A stretch of DNA of 21,057 nucleotides from the NCBI GenBank assembly GCA_963553325.1, contig CAUVOF010000030.1, forward strand, positions 1-21,057, given 5' to 3'. Under the pieces are notes generated by a model that was not told the DNA's origin, ran no database searches, and saw only the letters and a list, made by a program, of their open reading frames with translations. This document shows, one piece after another, positions 7,490 through 14,633 of this stretch. Source of the DNA: Cardiobacterium sp963553325. Lineage in GTDB: Bacteria > Pseudomonadota > Gammaproteobacteria > Cardiobacteriales > Cardiobacteriaceae. Each line of letters starts with the position of its first letter. Position 1 is the first letter of the stretch. The position numbers were made by a program, and so were the translations under genes.

Positions 7490-8691
7490 CCGACGCCCCC
7501 ATCGCCTACATCCTCAAACGCTACCCGCGCTTCTCCGAAACCTTTGTGGTGAACGAAATCCTCGCCCACGAAGCCGCCGGTCAAGCCATCGAAATCTACG
7601 CCCTGGGGCCCGTACAAGAAACCCACTTCCAAGAAGCCATCGCCCGCGTGCGCGCGCCGGTGCATCGCGTCCGCCACCAATTCCACGACACCGAACTCTA
7701 CTGGCAACTCCTCGCCAAAGCGCGCGCCACCCTGCCCGGCTTTGACGCCAACGCCGCCCTCGCCGAACAACACAGCGCCGCCACCATCGGCCAGGCGGCA
7801 GTACTGGCGCTCAACATCCACGAACGCGGCATCCGCCACCTGCACGCCCACTTCGGCACCCAGGCGGCGACCATCGCCCGCCTCGCCGCGCGCTTTGCCG
7901 CTGTCACCTACAGCATCACCGCACACGCCAAAGACATCTACCACGAATACAGCGAACCGGTGAACCTCGCCCGCAAAATCGCCGACGCCGCCTTCACCAT
8001 CACCGTCTCCGACTACAACCTCGCCCACCTCAAACACGAATACCCCAGCGACGCGCCCATCTACCGCATCTACAACGGCCTCGACCTCGCGCAATTCCCC
8101 TACCTGCCGCCACAAAACCGCCCGCCGCGCATCCTCGCCGTCGGCCGTCTCGTCGAAAAAAAAGGCTTCCCTGACCTCATCGACGCCATCGCCACCCTGC
8201 GCGAACGCGGCATCCACTGCACCTGCGACATCATCGGCGACGGCAACCAGCGCGAGGCACTCGCCGCCCACATCGCCCGCTTACAACTCGAAGACCGCGT
8301 GCGCCTGCTCGGCAACCACAGCCAGGCAGAGGTCAAAGCCCACATCCAACAAGCGGCGATGCTCATCGCGCCGTGCGTCATCAGCGCCGACGGCGACCGC
8401 GACGGCCTGCCGACCATCCTCGTCGAAGCGATGGCGCTTGGCACCCCGTGCATCAGTACCAACATCGTCGGCATCCCCGAACTCATCCGCGACCAAAGTA
8501 CCGGCCTGCTCGCCCCACCGAACGACCCGTCCGCCCTCGCCGACAGCATCGCCCGCCTGCTCGCCGACCCGGTACTCACCACCCGCCTCGCCGAAAACGC
8601 GCGCGCGCTGATAGAACGCGACTACAACATCCACAGCAACACCGCACAACTGCGCGAACACATCCAAAAAAGCATCGCGGCGCAGAAATGA
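7486..8691 (+). CDS. GT4 glycosyltransferase, WcaL/exopolysaccharide type
   Basis: A retaining GT-B glycosyltransferase of 401 residues. The N-terminus YILKRYPRFSETFVVNEI is characteristic of the WcaL/AmsK-like exopolysaccharide branch of GT4. The acceptor domain includes HLHAHFGTQAATIARL and YSITAHAKDIYHEY. The donor domain begins ILAVGRLVEKKGFPDLIDA and includes CDIIGDGNQREAL. It ends with the E-x7-E nucleotide-sugar motif in VEAMALGTPCISTNIVGIPE. The start overlaps the preceding stop by four bases and has AGGAAA upstream. It probably adds one sugar to a lipid- or protein-linked glycan; the sugar is unknown. Confidence 0.88.
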   Translation: MTDAPIAYILKRYPRFSETFVVNEILAHEAAGQAIEIYALGPVQETHFQEAIARVRAPVHRVRHQFHDTELYWQLLAKARATLPGFDANAALAEQHSAATIGQAAVLALNIHERGIRHLHAHFGTQAATIARLAARFAAVTYSITAHAKDIYHEYSEPVNLARKIADAAFTITVSDYNLAHLKHEYPSDAPIYRIYNGLDLAQFPYLPPQNRPPRILAVGRLVEKKGFPDLIDAIATLRERGIHCTCDIIGDGNQREALAAHIARLQLEDRVRLLGNHSQAEVKAHIQQAAMLIAPCVISADGDRDGLPTILVEAMALGTPCISTNIVGIPELIRDQSTGLLAPPNDPSALADSIARLLADPVLTTRLAENARALIERDYNIHSNTAQLREHIQKSIAAQK

Positions 8692-8731
8692 AACACCTCT
8701 CCCCTGCCATTTCTTCCTCCGCCGTCGCCCA

Positions 8732-8783
8732 CACCCCCGCAGGACGCGCTAGCGTCCGCAGCGGGGGTGGGATGGGGTGGGGG
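8732..8783. repeat. nested palindrome, inner-stem type B, with G-quadruplex tail
   Basis: Outer arms CACCCCCGC (8732-8740) and GCGGGGGTG (8761-8769) enclose GGACGC-GCTA-GCGTCC (8742-8757). The right arm runs into four G runs, G5-T-G3-AT-G4-T-G5 (8763-8783). It lies in the 231-base gap between the two GT4 genes, where I see no gene. CAGCGACAAAACC near 8855 resembles the outer tip of the inverted-end element at 10332. Confidence 0.85.
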
Positions 8784-8922
8784 TAGCGTCAGTGGCTTGA
8801 CAACCCCATGCGAAATCACCCGCCGCTAGATAGGGCTACAAACACCCCGCACAGCGACAAAACCAAAAATATACATACACCATAGTCGCTACCCTGTATG
8901 TAAAACCAACCCAAACCCAAAC

Positions 8923-10107
8923 ATGACAAAACACATCGCCTACCTCTGCGCCGACCCCGGCATCCCCGTCTATGGCAACAAAGGCGCGTCCATCCACGTG
9001 CAAAACATCATCCGCGCCCTGCTCCGCGCCGGCCATCGCGTTACCCTCTTCGCCAACCGCATCGACGGCGACACCCCGCCGGGGCTGGATGGCGTCCGCC
9101 TCGTGCCACTGCCCGCGCCACCCAAAGGCGACCAGGAAAACCGCGCCCGCGCCCTGCTCGCCGCGCGCGACGACGTCGTCGCCACCATCGCCGCGCACGC
9201 CCCCTACGACCTCATCTACGAACGCTACTCGCTTTGGAGCGACAGCGGCGTGCAATACGCAGAAAACGCGCACATCCCCGCCGTGCTGGAAGTAAACGCA
9301 CCGCTCATCGACGAACAACGCACCCACCGCGAACTTGTCCTGCCCGCCGAAGCCGAAGCCATCGCCGCCAGCAACTTCGCCCGCGCGCGCGAACTCATCG
9401 CCGTCTCACCCGGCGTTGCCGCCTACCTCAACACCTGGCAGCACCGACGCATCACCACCCTCGCCAACGGCGTCGAGCCGCAAACCTTCGCCGCGTCCCT
9501 TGCCATTCGCGCCGCGCGCACAGACGGCGAAACCCGCATCGGCTTCCTCGGCACACTCAAACCCTGGCACGGCCTGCCCGACCTCGTCGCCGCCTTCGCC
9601 CGCGTCCACGCCGCCCACCCTGCCGCGCGCCTGCACATCATCGGCGACGGCCCCGGGCGTGCCGAGCTCGAAGCCGACCTCGCCGCACGCGACCTCAGCC
9701 CCTTTGCCACCATCCACGGCAGCATCGCCGCCGCCGACGTCCCCGCCGCCCTCGGGCAAATCGACATCGCCACCGCCCCCTACCCGGTACAGGACAACTT
9801 CTACTTCTCGCCGCTGAAAATCTACGAATACCACGCCGCCGGCCTGCCGGTCATCACCAGCCGCGTTGGCCACCTCGCCGAAGTCGTACACGGCGGCGCA
9901 GACGGCCTGCTCGTCCCGCCTGGCGACCCGCAAGCGCTCGCTGATGCCATCCTCACCCTCGCCCACGACCCCGCACGCCGCACTCGCCTGGGCGAAGCCG
10001 GCCGCGCCCGCGTTGCCCGCGACCATAGCTGGGACAGCGTCGCCGCGAAAATCCTCGCGCTGGTGGAAGAAACAGAAAAATCCAAACAGACAAAAACCAA
10101 AACATGA
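8923..10107 (+). CDS. GT4 glycosyltransferase
   Basis: A second GT4 enzyme of 394 residues. The N-terminus has the donor/acceptor glycine region YGNKGASIHVQNIIRALLRA (residues 17-36), then IYERYSLWSDSGVQYA and LEVNAPLIDEQ. The second Rossmann half begins IGFLGTLKPWHGLPDLVAAF and includes LHIIGDGPGRAELE. It continues with YFSPLKIYEYHAAGLPVITS, where the E-x7-E element runs from KIYEY through GHLAEVV, and GGADGLLVPPGDPQALADAI. It is only distantly similar to the preceding gene, so it is not a recent duplicate. No Shine-Dalgarno sequence is visible. The start ATG 8923 fits the Rossmann strand MTKHIAYLCADPG. Confidence 0.88.
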   Translation: MTKHIAYLCADPGIPVYGNKGASIHVQNIIRALLRAGHRVTLFANRIDGDTPPGLDGVRLVPLPAPPKGDQENRARALLAARDDVVATIAAHAPYDLIYERYSLWSDSGVQYAENAHIPAVLEVNAPLIDEQRTHRELVLPAEAEAIAASNFARARELIAVSPGVAAYLNTWQHRRITTLANGVEPQTFAASLAIRAARTDGETRIGFLGTLKPWHGLPDLVAAFARVHAAHPAARLHIIGDGPGRAELEADLAARDLSPFATIHGSIAAADVPAALGQIDIATAPYPVQDNFYFSPLKIYEYHAAGLPVITSRVGHLAEVVHGGADGLLVPPGDPQALADAILTLAHDPARRTRLGEAGRARVARDHSWDSVAAKILALVEETEKSKQTKTKT

Positions 10108-10110
10108 ATT

Positions 10111-10332
10111 GTCGCTGCGCGGATTGCCTGCTGCCCCCACCCCAACCCTCCCCCACGGGGGAGGGAGCAGAACGGCTGCATCGCACACATCTGTTCTCGC
10201 GCCTACCTTTGAAGTTAGTACGCCGAGGCGCTCCGCTGTTCGTGAAGAAAACGAAAACTGAAGACCAGCAGAACAGCCCCCTCCCCCGTGGGGGAGGGCT
10301 GGGGTGGGGGCAGCAACCCCTCGCGTAGCGAC
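10111..10332. mobile_element. MITE-like element with about 54-bp inverted ends
   Basis: The ends are inverted copies: GTCGCTGCGC at 10111 against GCGTAGCGAC ending at 10332. Both continue inward through a C-rich/G-rich block (10134-10154 and 10290-10310) to a palindrome CCCTCCCCC-AC/GT-GGGGGAGGG (10146-10165 and 10279-10298). The roughly 110-base middle has no credible gene but matches the middle of the copy at 3303-3480. A tract ACGAAAACTGAAGACCAGCA lies in it. The element fills most of the 342-base gap between a GT4 gene and the ABC exporter. A short palindrome (10394-10420) follows it. I could not identify a target-site duplication. Confidence 0.7.
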
Positions 10333-10393
10333 AAAACCATCCCTAACAGCCGTTTACAATTCGCTTTGAACACCGCTACTACACGATTTTTTA

Positions 10394-10420
10394 CCCCTTC
10401 CCCGCTTCGCAGGGGAGGGA
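10394..10420. repeat. short palindrome, type D
   Basis: CCCCTTCCCC-GCTTCGCA-GGGGAGGG, close to the palindrome at 3474-3496 (CCTCCCC-CGCTGCGCA-GGGGAGG). It lies about 30 bases before the ABC exporter start, where it could shape the leader of that mRNA. Confidence 0.6.
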
Positions 10421-10449
10421 GTTTCTAAAAACAAACACCATCCACAGCC

Positions 10450-12240
10450 ATGACCCACAGCCCCTTCCGCCGCGCCCTGCACCGCTTCCGCCCCTACCTG
10501 CACGGCCAACTGCCGCTGCTCCTCGCCTCGCTTGCCGCCCTGCTCGGCATGACCCTGATGCGCCTCTTAGAACCCTGGCCGCTCGCCTGGATCGTCGATA
10601 ACCTCCTGAAAAACGACACCCCGCTCAGCGCCAACCAACTCATCTGGGCAAGCGCCATCGCCGTTATCGCCATCGCCGCCCTGCGCGCACTCTGCGGCTA
10701 CCTCTCCACCATCGGCTTTGCCCGCGTTGGCACCCACGTCCTAAGCCGCGTGCGCAACGACCTCTACGACCAACTCCTCACCCTGCCGCTCTCCTACCAC
10801 CAAAAAATGCGCCCTGGCGACCTCACTCTGCGCCTGGTCAATGACGTTACCCAACTCAAAGAAGTCACCATAAGCGCGCTCCTGCCGATGCTTGCCAACA
10901 TCTTCATCCTCATCGGCATGTTTGCCGTCATGCTCGCGCTCAACTGGCAACTGGCGCTGCTCTCGCTCATCCCGCTGCCCGTCATGTGGTACACCGCCAA
11001 ACGCAGCAGCCGCCTTATCCACGAAGCCAGCCGCCGCACCCGCCGCCGCGAAGGCACCCTTGCCGCCACCGCCGCCGAAAGCATGAGCGCCATCCGCACC
11101 GTACAATCGCTCACCCTCGAAGACAAATTCCGCGACCTCTTCCAGGGCGGCGGCGACAAAGCGATGAACGCCGACCTCAGCACCAAACGCCTCTCCGCCG
11201 GCCTTGAGCGCAGCATCGACCTGCTCGTCGCCTGCGCCACCGCGCTCGTCCTCTGGCTGGGCGCGCGCCAAGTCCTCAAAGGCGCCATCAGCGCGGGCGA
11301 CCTGCTCGTCTTCATCTCCTACCTCAAAAACAGCATGCGCCCGGTGCGCGAATACGCCAAATACGCCGGCCGCCTATCCAAAGCGCTGGCGTCCGCCGAA
11401 CGCATCGCCGACATCCTCGACGAAACCCCGGAAATCACCGACCTGCCGCACAGCCGCCCGGCACCGCCACTGCGCGGCCGCATCACCCTGCGCAACCTCC
11501 ACTTCCACTACCCCGGCAACCCGAAAAAAACCTTCGACGGCCTCGACCTGCACATCGAAGCGGGCGAACACGTCGCCATCGTCGGTCCCTCCGGCATCGG
11601 CAAATCCACCCTCGCCGCCCTGCTCTTGCGCCTCTACCAGCCACAACAAGGCCGCATCGAAATCGACGGCCACGACATCCGCCGCTTCCAGCTCGCCAGC
11701 CTGCGCGCACAAATCGGCCTCTTGCCACAAGACGCGCTGCTCTTTGCCACCAGCATCCGCGACAACCTCACCTGCGCCGCCGGGCGCGTCGTCGGCGAAC
11801 GCGAAACCATCGCCGCCGCCAAACTCGCCAACGCGCACGACTTCATCCTAGCGCAGCCCGAAGGCTACGACACCCAAATCGGCGAACGCGGCGCGACCCT
11901 CTCCGGCGGCCAGCGCCAGCGCCTCGCCATCGCCCGCGTCGCCCTGCGCCGCTGCCCGGTACTCATCCTCGACGAACCGACCACCGGCCTTGACCGCCAC
12001 AGCGAAAGCGTCGTCCGCCACGCCATCGAACGCCTCATCGCAGGCCGCACCGCGCTGATGATTACCCACGACCTCGACCTCGCCGCGCGTGCCGACCGCA
12101 TCATCTACATCCAGGACGGCAAAATCGGCGAAAGCGGCACCCACCAAGAACTGCTCGGCAAAGGCGGCCTCTACGCCGCGCTGTGGCGCATGCACCGCCA
12201 GGCAATGCAGCCAGAAAACGACGACGCGCGCAGCGCCTGA
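10450..12240 (+). CDS. MsbA-like ABC exporter, fused permease and ATPase
   Basis: A type IV ABC half-transporter of 596 residues, expected to act as a homodimer in the inner membrane. Hydrophobic segments occur at about residues 16-40, 58-85, 135-180 and 250-300, with the coupling segment LPLSYHQKMRPGDLTLRLVND (near 111-131) typical of this class. The ATPase has Walker A GPSGIGKST (379-387), Q-loop GLLPQDALLFATSIRDNL, signature LSGGQRQRLAIAR (484-496), Walker B VLILDEPTTGLD (about 507-518) and the H-loop in LMITHDLDLA. All catalytic residues are present. Lying between glycosyltransferases and kinase-like genes, it probably exports the glycan or glycolipid they make; this is inference. MsbA itself (lipid A flippase) is possible, but no lpxK follows. 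Confidence 0.9.
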   Translation: MTHSPFRRALHRFRPYLHGQLPLLLASLAALLGMTLMRLLEPWPLAWIVDNLLKNDTPLSANQLIWASAIAVIAIAALRALCGYLSTIGFARVGTHVLSRVRNDLYDQLLTLPLSYHQKMRPGDLTLRLVNDVTQLKEVTISALLPMLANIFILIGMFAVMLALNWQLALLSLIPLPVMWYTAKRSSRLIHEASRRTRRREGTLAATAAESMSAIRTVQSLTLEDKFRDLFQGGGDKAMNADLSTKRLSAGLERSIDLLVACATALVLWLGARQVLKGAISAGDLLVFISYLKNSMRPVREYAKYAGRLSKALASAERIADILDETPEITDLPHSRPAPPLRGRITLRNLHFHYPGNPKKTFDGLDLHIEAGEHVAIVGPSGIGKSTLAALLLRLYQPQQGRIEIDGHDIRRFQLASLRAQIGLLPQDALLFATSIRDNLTCAAGRVVGERETIAAAKLANAHDFILAQPEGYDTQIGERGATLSGGQRQRLAIARVALRRCPVLILDEPTTGLDRHSESVVRHAIERLIAGRTALMITHDLDLAARADRIIYIQDGKIGESGTHQELLGKGGLYAALWRMHRQAMQPENDDARSA

Positions 12241-12263
12241 CCTTGCTGCCCCCGCTAATCTGC

Positions 12264-12344
12264 CTCCTCCCCCTGTGGGGGATTCAATCCCCCTCCCCCG
12301 CAGGACGCGCCAGCGTCCGCAGCGGGGGAGGGTTGGGGTGGGGG
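12264..12344. repeat. two palindromes, the second type B with G-quadruplex tail
   Basis: The first is CTCCCCC-TGT-GGGGGA (12267-12282). The second has arms CCCTCCCCCGC (12291-12301) and GCGGGGGAGGG (12322-12332) around GGACGC-GCCA-GCGTCC. It then runs through G5-A-G3-TT-G4-T-G5 (12324-12344). Its inner stem is the same as at 8742-8757 with one loop change. It occupies the 202-base gap between the exporter and the first kinase gene. Confidence 0.85.
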
Positions 12345-12442
12345 TGAGCGATATTGTTGATGACCCCAAAAGCCGATTTTTCAATTGAACACTATCCCAC
12401 CCAGTTATCCCCCCCCCCTCCAATCCAAAACCCGCCAACCCC

Positions 12443-13573
12443 ATGCACCCCGCCGACCAAGCCCTCATCGACCGCGACCCTGCCCTGCCCGGCCTCGCCC
12501 TGCTCTTAGACGACCACGCCCTCAGCGCCGCCCTCGCCGCGCAGCTACCCGACCTCAAAACCGCGCGCGTTACCTACCTGCGCTACAAACCGCAGACCCA
12601 CTGCCTCGCCACGCTGCAACTCGACCACGACGACGGCGGCCGCCACACCCTCTGGGCAAAAGCCCTGCCCGCCGCCAGCCATGACTGGCAATGGCAAAGC
12701 GAGCGCCTGACAAAACGCGCGCGGCGCGGCGGCATCAGCCTCGCCCTGCCCGCGTCGTACCTCATCCTCGCCAGTCCCGAACACGACCGCCGCCTGAAAA
12801 CCGCCCTGCCGCCAGGCGCGGCCATCCTGCGCTACAAACCCGAACGCCGCCTCGTCGCCCGCCTGGACGAACAACTGCTGCGCTACACCACCGCCAGCGA
12901 CTACAGCGCCACCCGGCACGCCATCCAAATCGGCGCAGCCTGCGGCGGCGCGCCGCTCACCGCCTGCGACGACACACAACACCTGCTGCAAACCGCCTGG
13001 CTGCCCGGCGACATCCTAAGCACCCCGACCAGCGCCGAGCTACGACAAACCGGCGCGCTGCTCGCTACCCTGCACCGCGCCCCCGTTCCAGCAGACCTGC
13101 CGCCGCGCGGCGACGAAAACACTGCCCTCGCGCAAACCCTCGCCACCATCCAAACCATCAGCCCGGCGCACAGCGCCCGCGTCCGCGCCCTCATCCAGCG
13201 CACCGCCGACGGCCTCGCTCGCACGTATAGCGTCCCCTGCCACAACCACGGCGACCTCTCACCCGACCAAACCCTGCGCGATGCGGATGGCAACCTGCGC
13301 CTCATCGACTGGGACAACACCTGCCTCGCCGCGCCAGAAAGCGACCTCGGCACCTACCTCGGCAAAACGCACGCGCGCACCGCCATTCCCGTGCAAGCGC
13401 TCGCCGCAGCGCTGCTACACGACTACAACGCACCCTGCGACCGTGCCGCCCTCTACCACTACACCGCCGCTGCCCTCATCCGCCTCCTGCCGGAAGGCTT
13501 CCGTCAACGCCGCCACGACTGGCCACAACACCTCGAACGCCTCCTCACTAGCGCAGAACACCTTGAGCCATAA
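12443..13573 (+). CDS. APH/choline-kinase-fold phosphotransferase 1 of the glycan cluster
   Basis: A cytoplasmic kinase-like protein of 376 residues. The N-lobe has repeated strand motifs (TYLRYKPQTHCLATLQL, ILRYKPERRLVARL). The C-lobe has the catalytic loop HNHGDLSPDQTL (H269, D271, Q276) and, 13 residues after Q276, the metal-binding LIDWDNT (D289). The loop is the APH Brenner motif HxDxxxxN with Gln in place of Asn, a substitution shared with the next gene. Family knowledge supports phosphoryl transfer to a small hydroxylated substrate such as a sugar or amino-alcohol; the substrate here is unknown. The context points to a sugar of the glycan pathway rather than antibiotic resistance. Its stop is three bases before the next start. 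Confidence 0.8.
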   Translation: MHPADQALIDRDPALPGLALLLDDHALSAALAAQLPDLKTARVTYLRYKPQTHCLATLQLDHDDGGRHTLWAKALPAASHDWQWQSERLTKRARRGGISLALPASYLILASPEHDRRLKTALPPGAAILRYKPERRLVARLDEQLLRYTTASDYSATRHAIQIGAACGGAPLTACDDTQHLLQTAWLPGDILSTPTSAELRQTGALLATLHRAPVPADLPPRGDENTALAQTLATIQTISPAHSARVRALIQRTADGLARTYSVPCHNHGDLSPDQTLRDADGNLRLIDWDNTCLAAPESDLGTYLGKTHARTAIPVQALAAALLHDYNAPCDRAALYHYTAAALIRLLPEGFRQRRHDWPQHLERLLTSAEHLEP

Positions 13574-13576
13574 CCC

Positions 13577-14584
13577 ATGTCGCACGAACTCCACCCCGCC
13601 AACGACCCCGCCTACATGCAAGCCGCGCTGCGCGCAGCCCTTGCCCAACCCGCCCTCATCCTGCGCGACCTCACTATCCTGCGCCACAAAGCCGGGCGCC
13701 GCGCCCTCATCGCCTACACCATCGAAAACGCCGACGGCGCGCCGCAAACCATCCTCGGCAAACAACGCGCCAAAGGCGTGGACAAACACGGCTACCGCAT
13801 CCAGCGCGCCCTGTGGCAGCAAGGCTTCGACCTGCCCGGCGTTGCCGTTCCCGAAACCCTGGCCATCCTGCCCGACGCCCGCCTCTGGCTACAACGCCAA
13901 GTTGCGGGCGAACCCGCCACCCACCAACTCACCCCGGACAGCCCGCCCGCGCTGTGGTCGCACATCGGCGCGGCGCTTGCCAGCCTGCACCGCGCTAACA
14001 TCGCCAGCAAACGCCGTTGGACGATTGCCGACGAACTCACCCTGCTGCACGACCGCCTGGAAAAAGCCGCCGCCCTGCGCCCGCCGCTTGCCGCGCGCAT
14101 CCGCACGCTGTTACCGGCACTTGACGCCCTCGGCGCGACCCTCACCGACCGCCCGACCTGCGGCATCCACCGCGACTGCTACCCCGACCAAATCCTTATT
14201 TCCCCCCTCCCCTGCAGGGCGAAGCCCGCAGCGGGGGAGGGATGGGGAGGGGGTGCAAAAAATCACGAAGTGCCGATAACCCTCACCTGGCTTGACCTCG
14301 ACCTCTACGCCCACGGCGACCCGGCGCTCGATGCCGGCAACTTCCTCGCCCACATGACCGAACACGCACTGCGCTACTACCACGACGCCACCGCGCTTGC
14401 CGCGCAAGAAGAAGCACTGGCGCGGCAATGGCTGGCAGATAGCCCGCTGCCAACCGACGCGCCAACGCTTGCCGCCTGGACGACGCTGGCACTCGCCCGC
14501 CACATCTACCTCAGCACCCAATTCCCCGCGCGCGAGCACACTACCGCACCGCTGCTTGCCCTGTGTGAACGGCGTCTAACCTGA
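13577..14584 (+). CDS. APH-fold phosphotransferase 2, carrying an in-frame repeat insertion
   Basis: A paralogue-like kinase of 335 residues. The N-lobe includes ILRHKAGRRALIAYTI and KQRAKGVDKHGYRIQRALWQ; the C-lobe has GIHRDCYPDQILI (H198, D200, Q205) and LTWLDLDLYAHGDPALDAGNF (D240). Between them, residues 209 to about 229 (SPLPCRAKPAAGEGWGGGAK) are the translation of a palindromic repeat copy at 14201-14254. The distance from Q205 to D240 is 35 residues, against 13 in the preceding kinase, so about 22 residues are extra. The frame is kept and the gene stays open to TGA 14584. The insert lies between the catalytic loop and the metal-binding Asp, so activity may be affected or the loop may be tolerated. 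It is probably co-transcribed with the preceding gene. Confidence 0.82.
   Translation: MSHELHPANDPAYMQAALRAALAQPALILRDLTILRHKAGRRALIAYTIENADGAPQTILGKQRAKGVDKHGYRIQRALWQQGFDLPGVAVPETLAILPDARLWLQRQVAGEPATHQLTPDSPPALWSHIGAALASLHRANIASKRRWTIADELTLLHDRLEKAAALRPPLAARIRTLLPALDALGATLTDRPTCGIHRDCYPDQILISPLPCRAKPAAGEGWGGGAKNHEVPITLTWLDLDLYAHGDPALDAGNFLAHMTEHALRYYHDATALAAQEEALARQWLADSPLPTDAPTLAAWTTLALARHIYLSTQFPAREHTTAPLLALCERRLT
14201..14254 (+). repeat. type A palindromic repeat inside a coding sequence, with G-quadruplex motif
   Basis: CCCCTCCCC, then the GCAGGGC-GAA-GCCCGCAGC core, then G5-A-G3-AT-G4-A-G5 (14233-14253). The core is identical to the intergenic copy at 1721-1738 and the G tail matches those at 8763, 10290 and 12324. 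Here it is read in frame as part of the second phosphotransferase. Confidence 0.92.
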
Positions 14585-14597
14585 CCGCCCCACGGCG

Positions 14598-14603
14598 TAC
14601 AAT
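14598..14603 (+). promoter_or_regulatory. candidate -10 box for nagA
   Basis: TACAAT in the context GCGTACAATGCCCGCACC, 30 bases before the nagA start. The secB upstream region has the very similar CCGTACAATGGCGCCCGC. No strong -35 is seen, as that position falls in the end of the preceding gene. Confidence 0.35.
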
Positions 14604-14633
14604 GCCCGCACCCTTTCCAGCGGAGAACCAATC

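Noticed and set aside
7213..8271. Long minus-strand open frame (352 codons) opposite two glycosyltransferase genes
   Set aside because: It is antisense to well-supported coding sequence, rich in Val/Gly/Asp in the way of GC-rich shadow frames, and has no domain motif.
10104..12400. Possible CRISPR array from the recurrent palindromes
   Set aside because: Copies are spaced irregularly by hundreds to thousands of bases, there are no uniform spacers, and no cas genes are present.
12443..14584. Antibiotic resistance (aminoglycoside phosphotransferase)
   Set aside because: The fold is APH-like, but the catalytic loop is atypical, there are two adjacent divergent copies, and the context is glycan synthesis rather than a resistance cassette.
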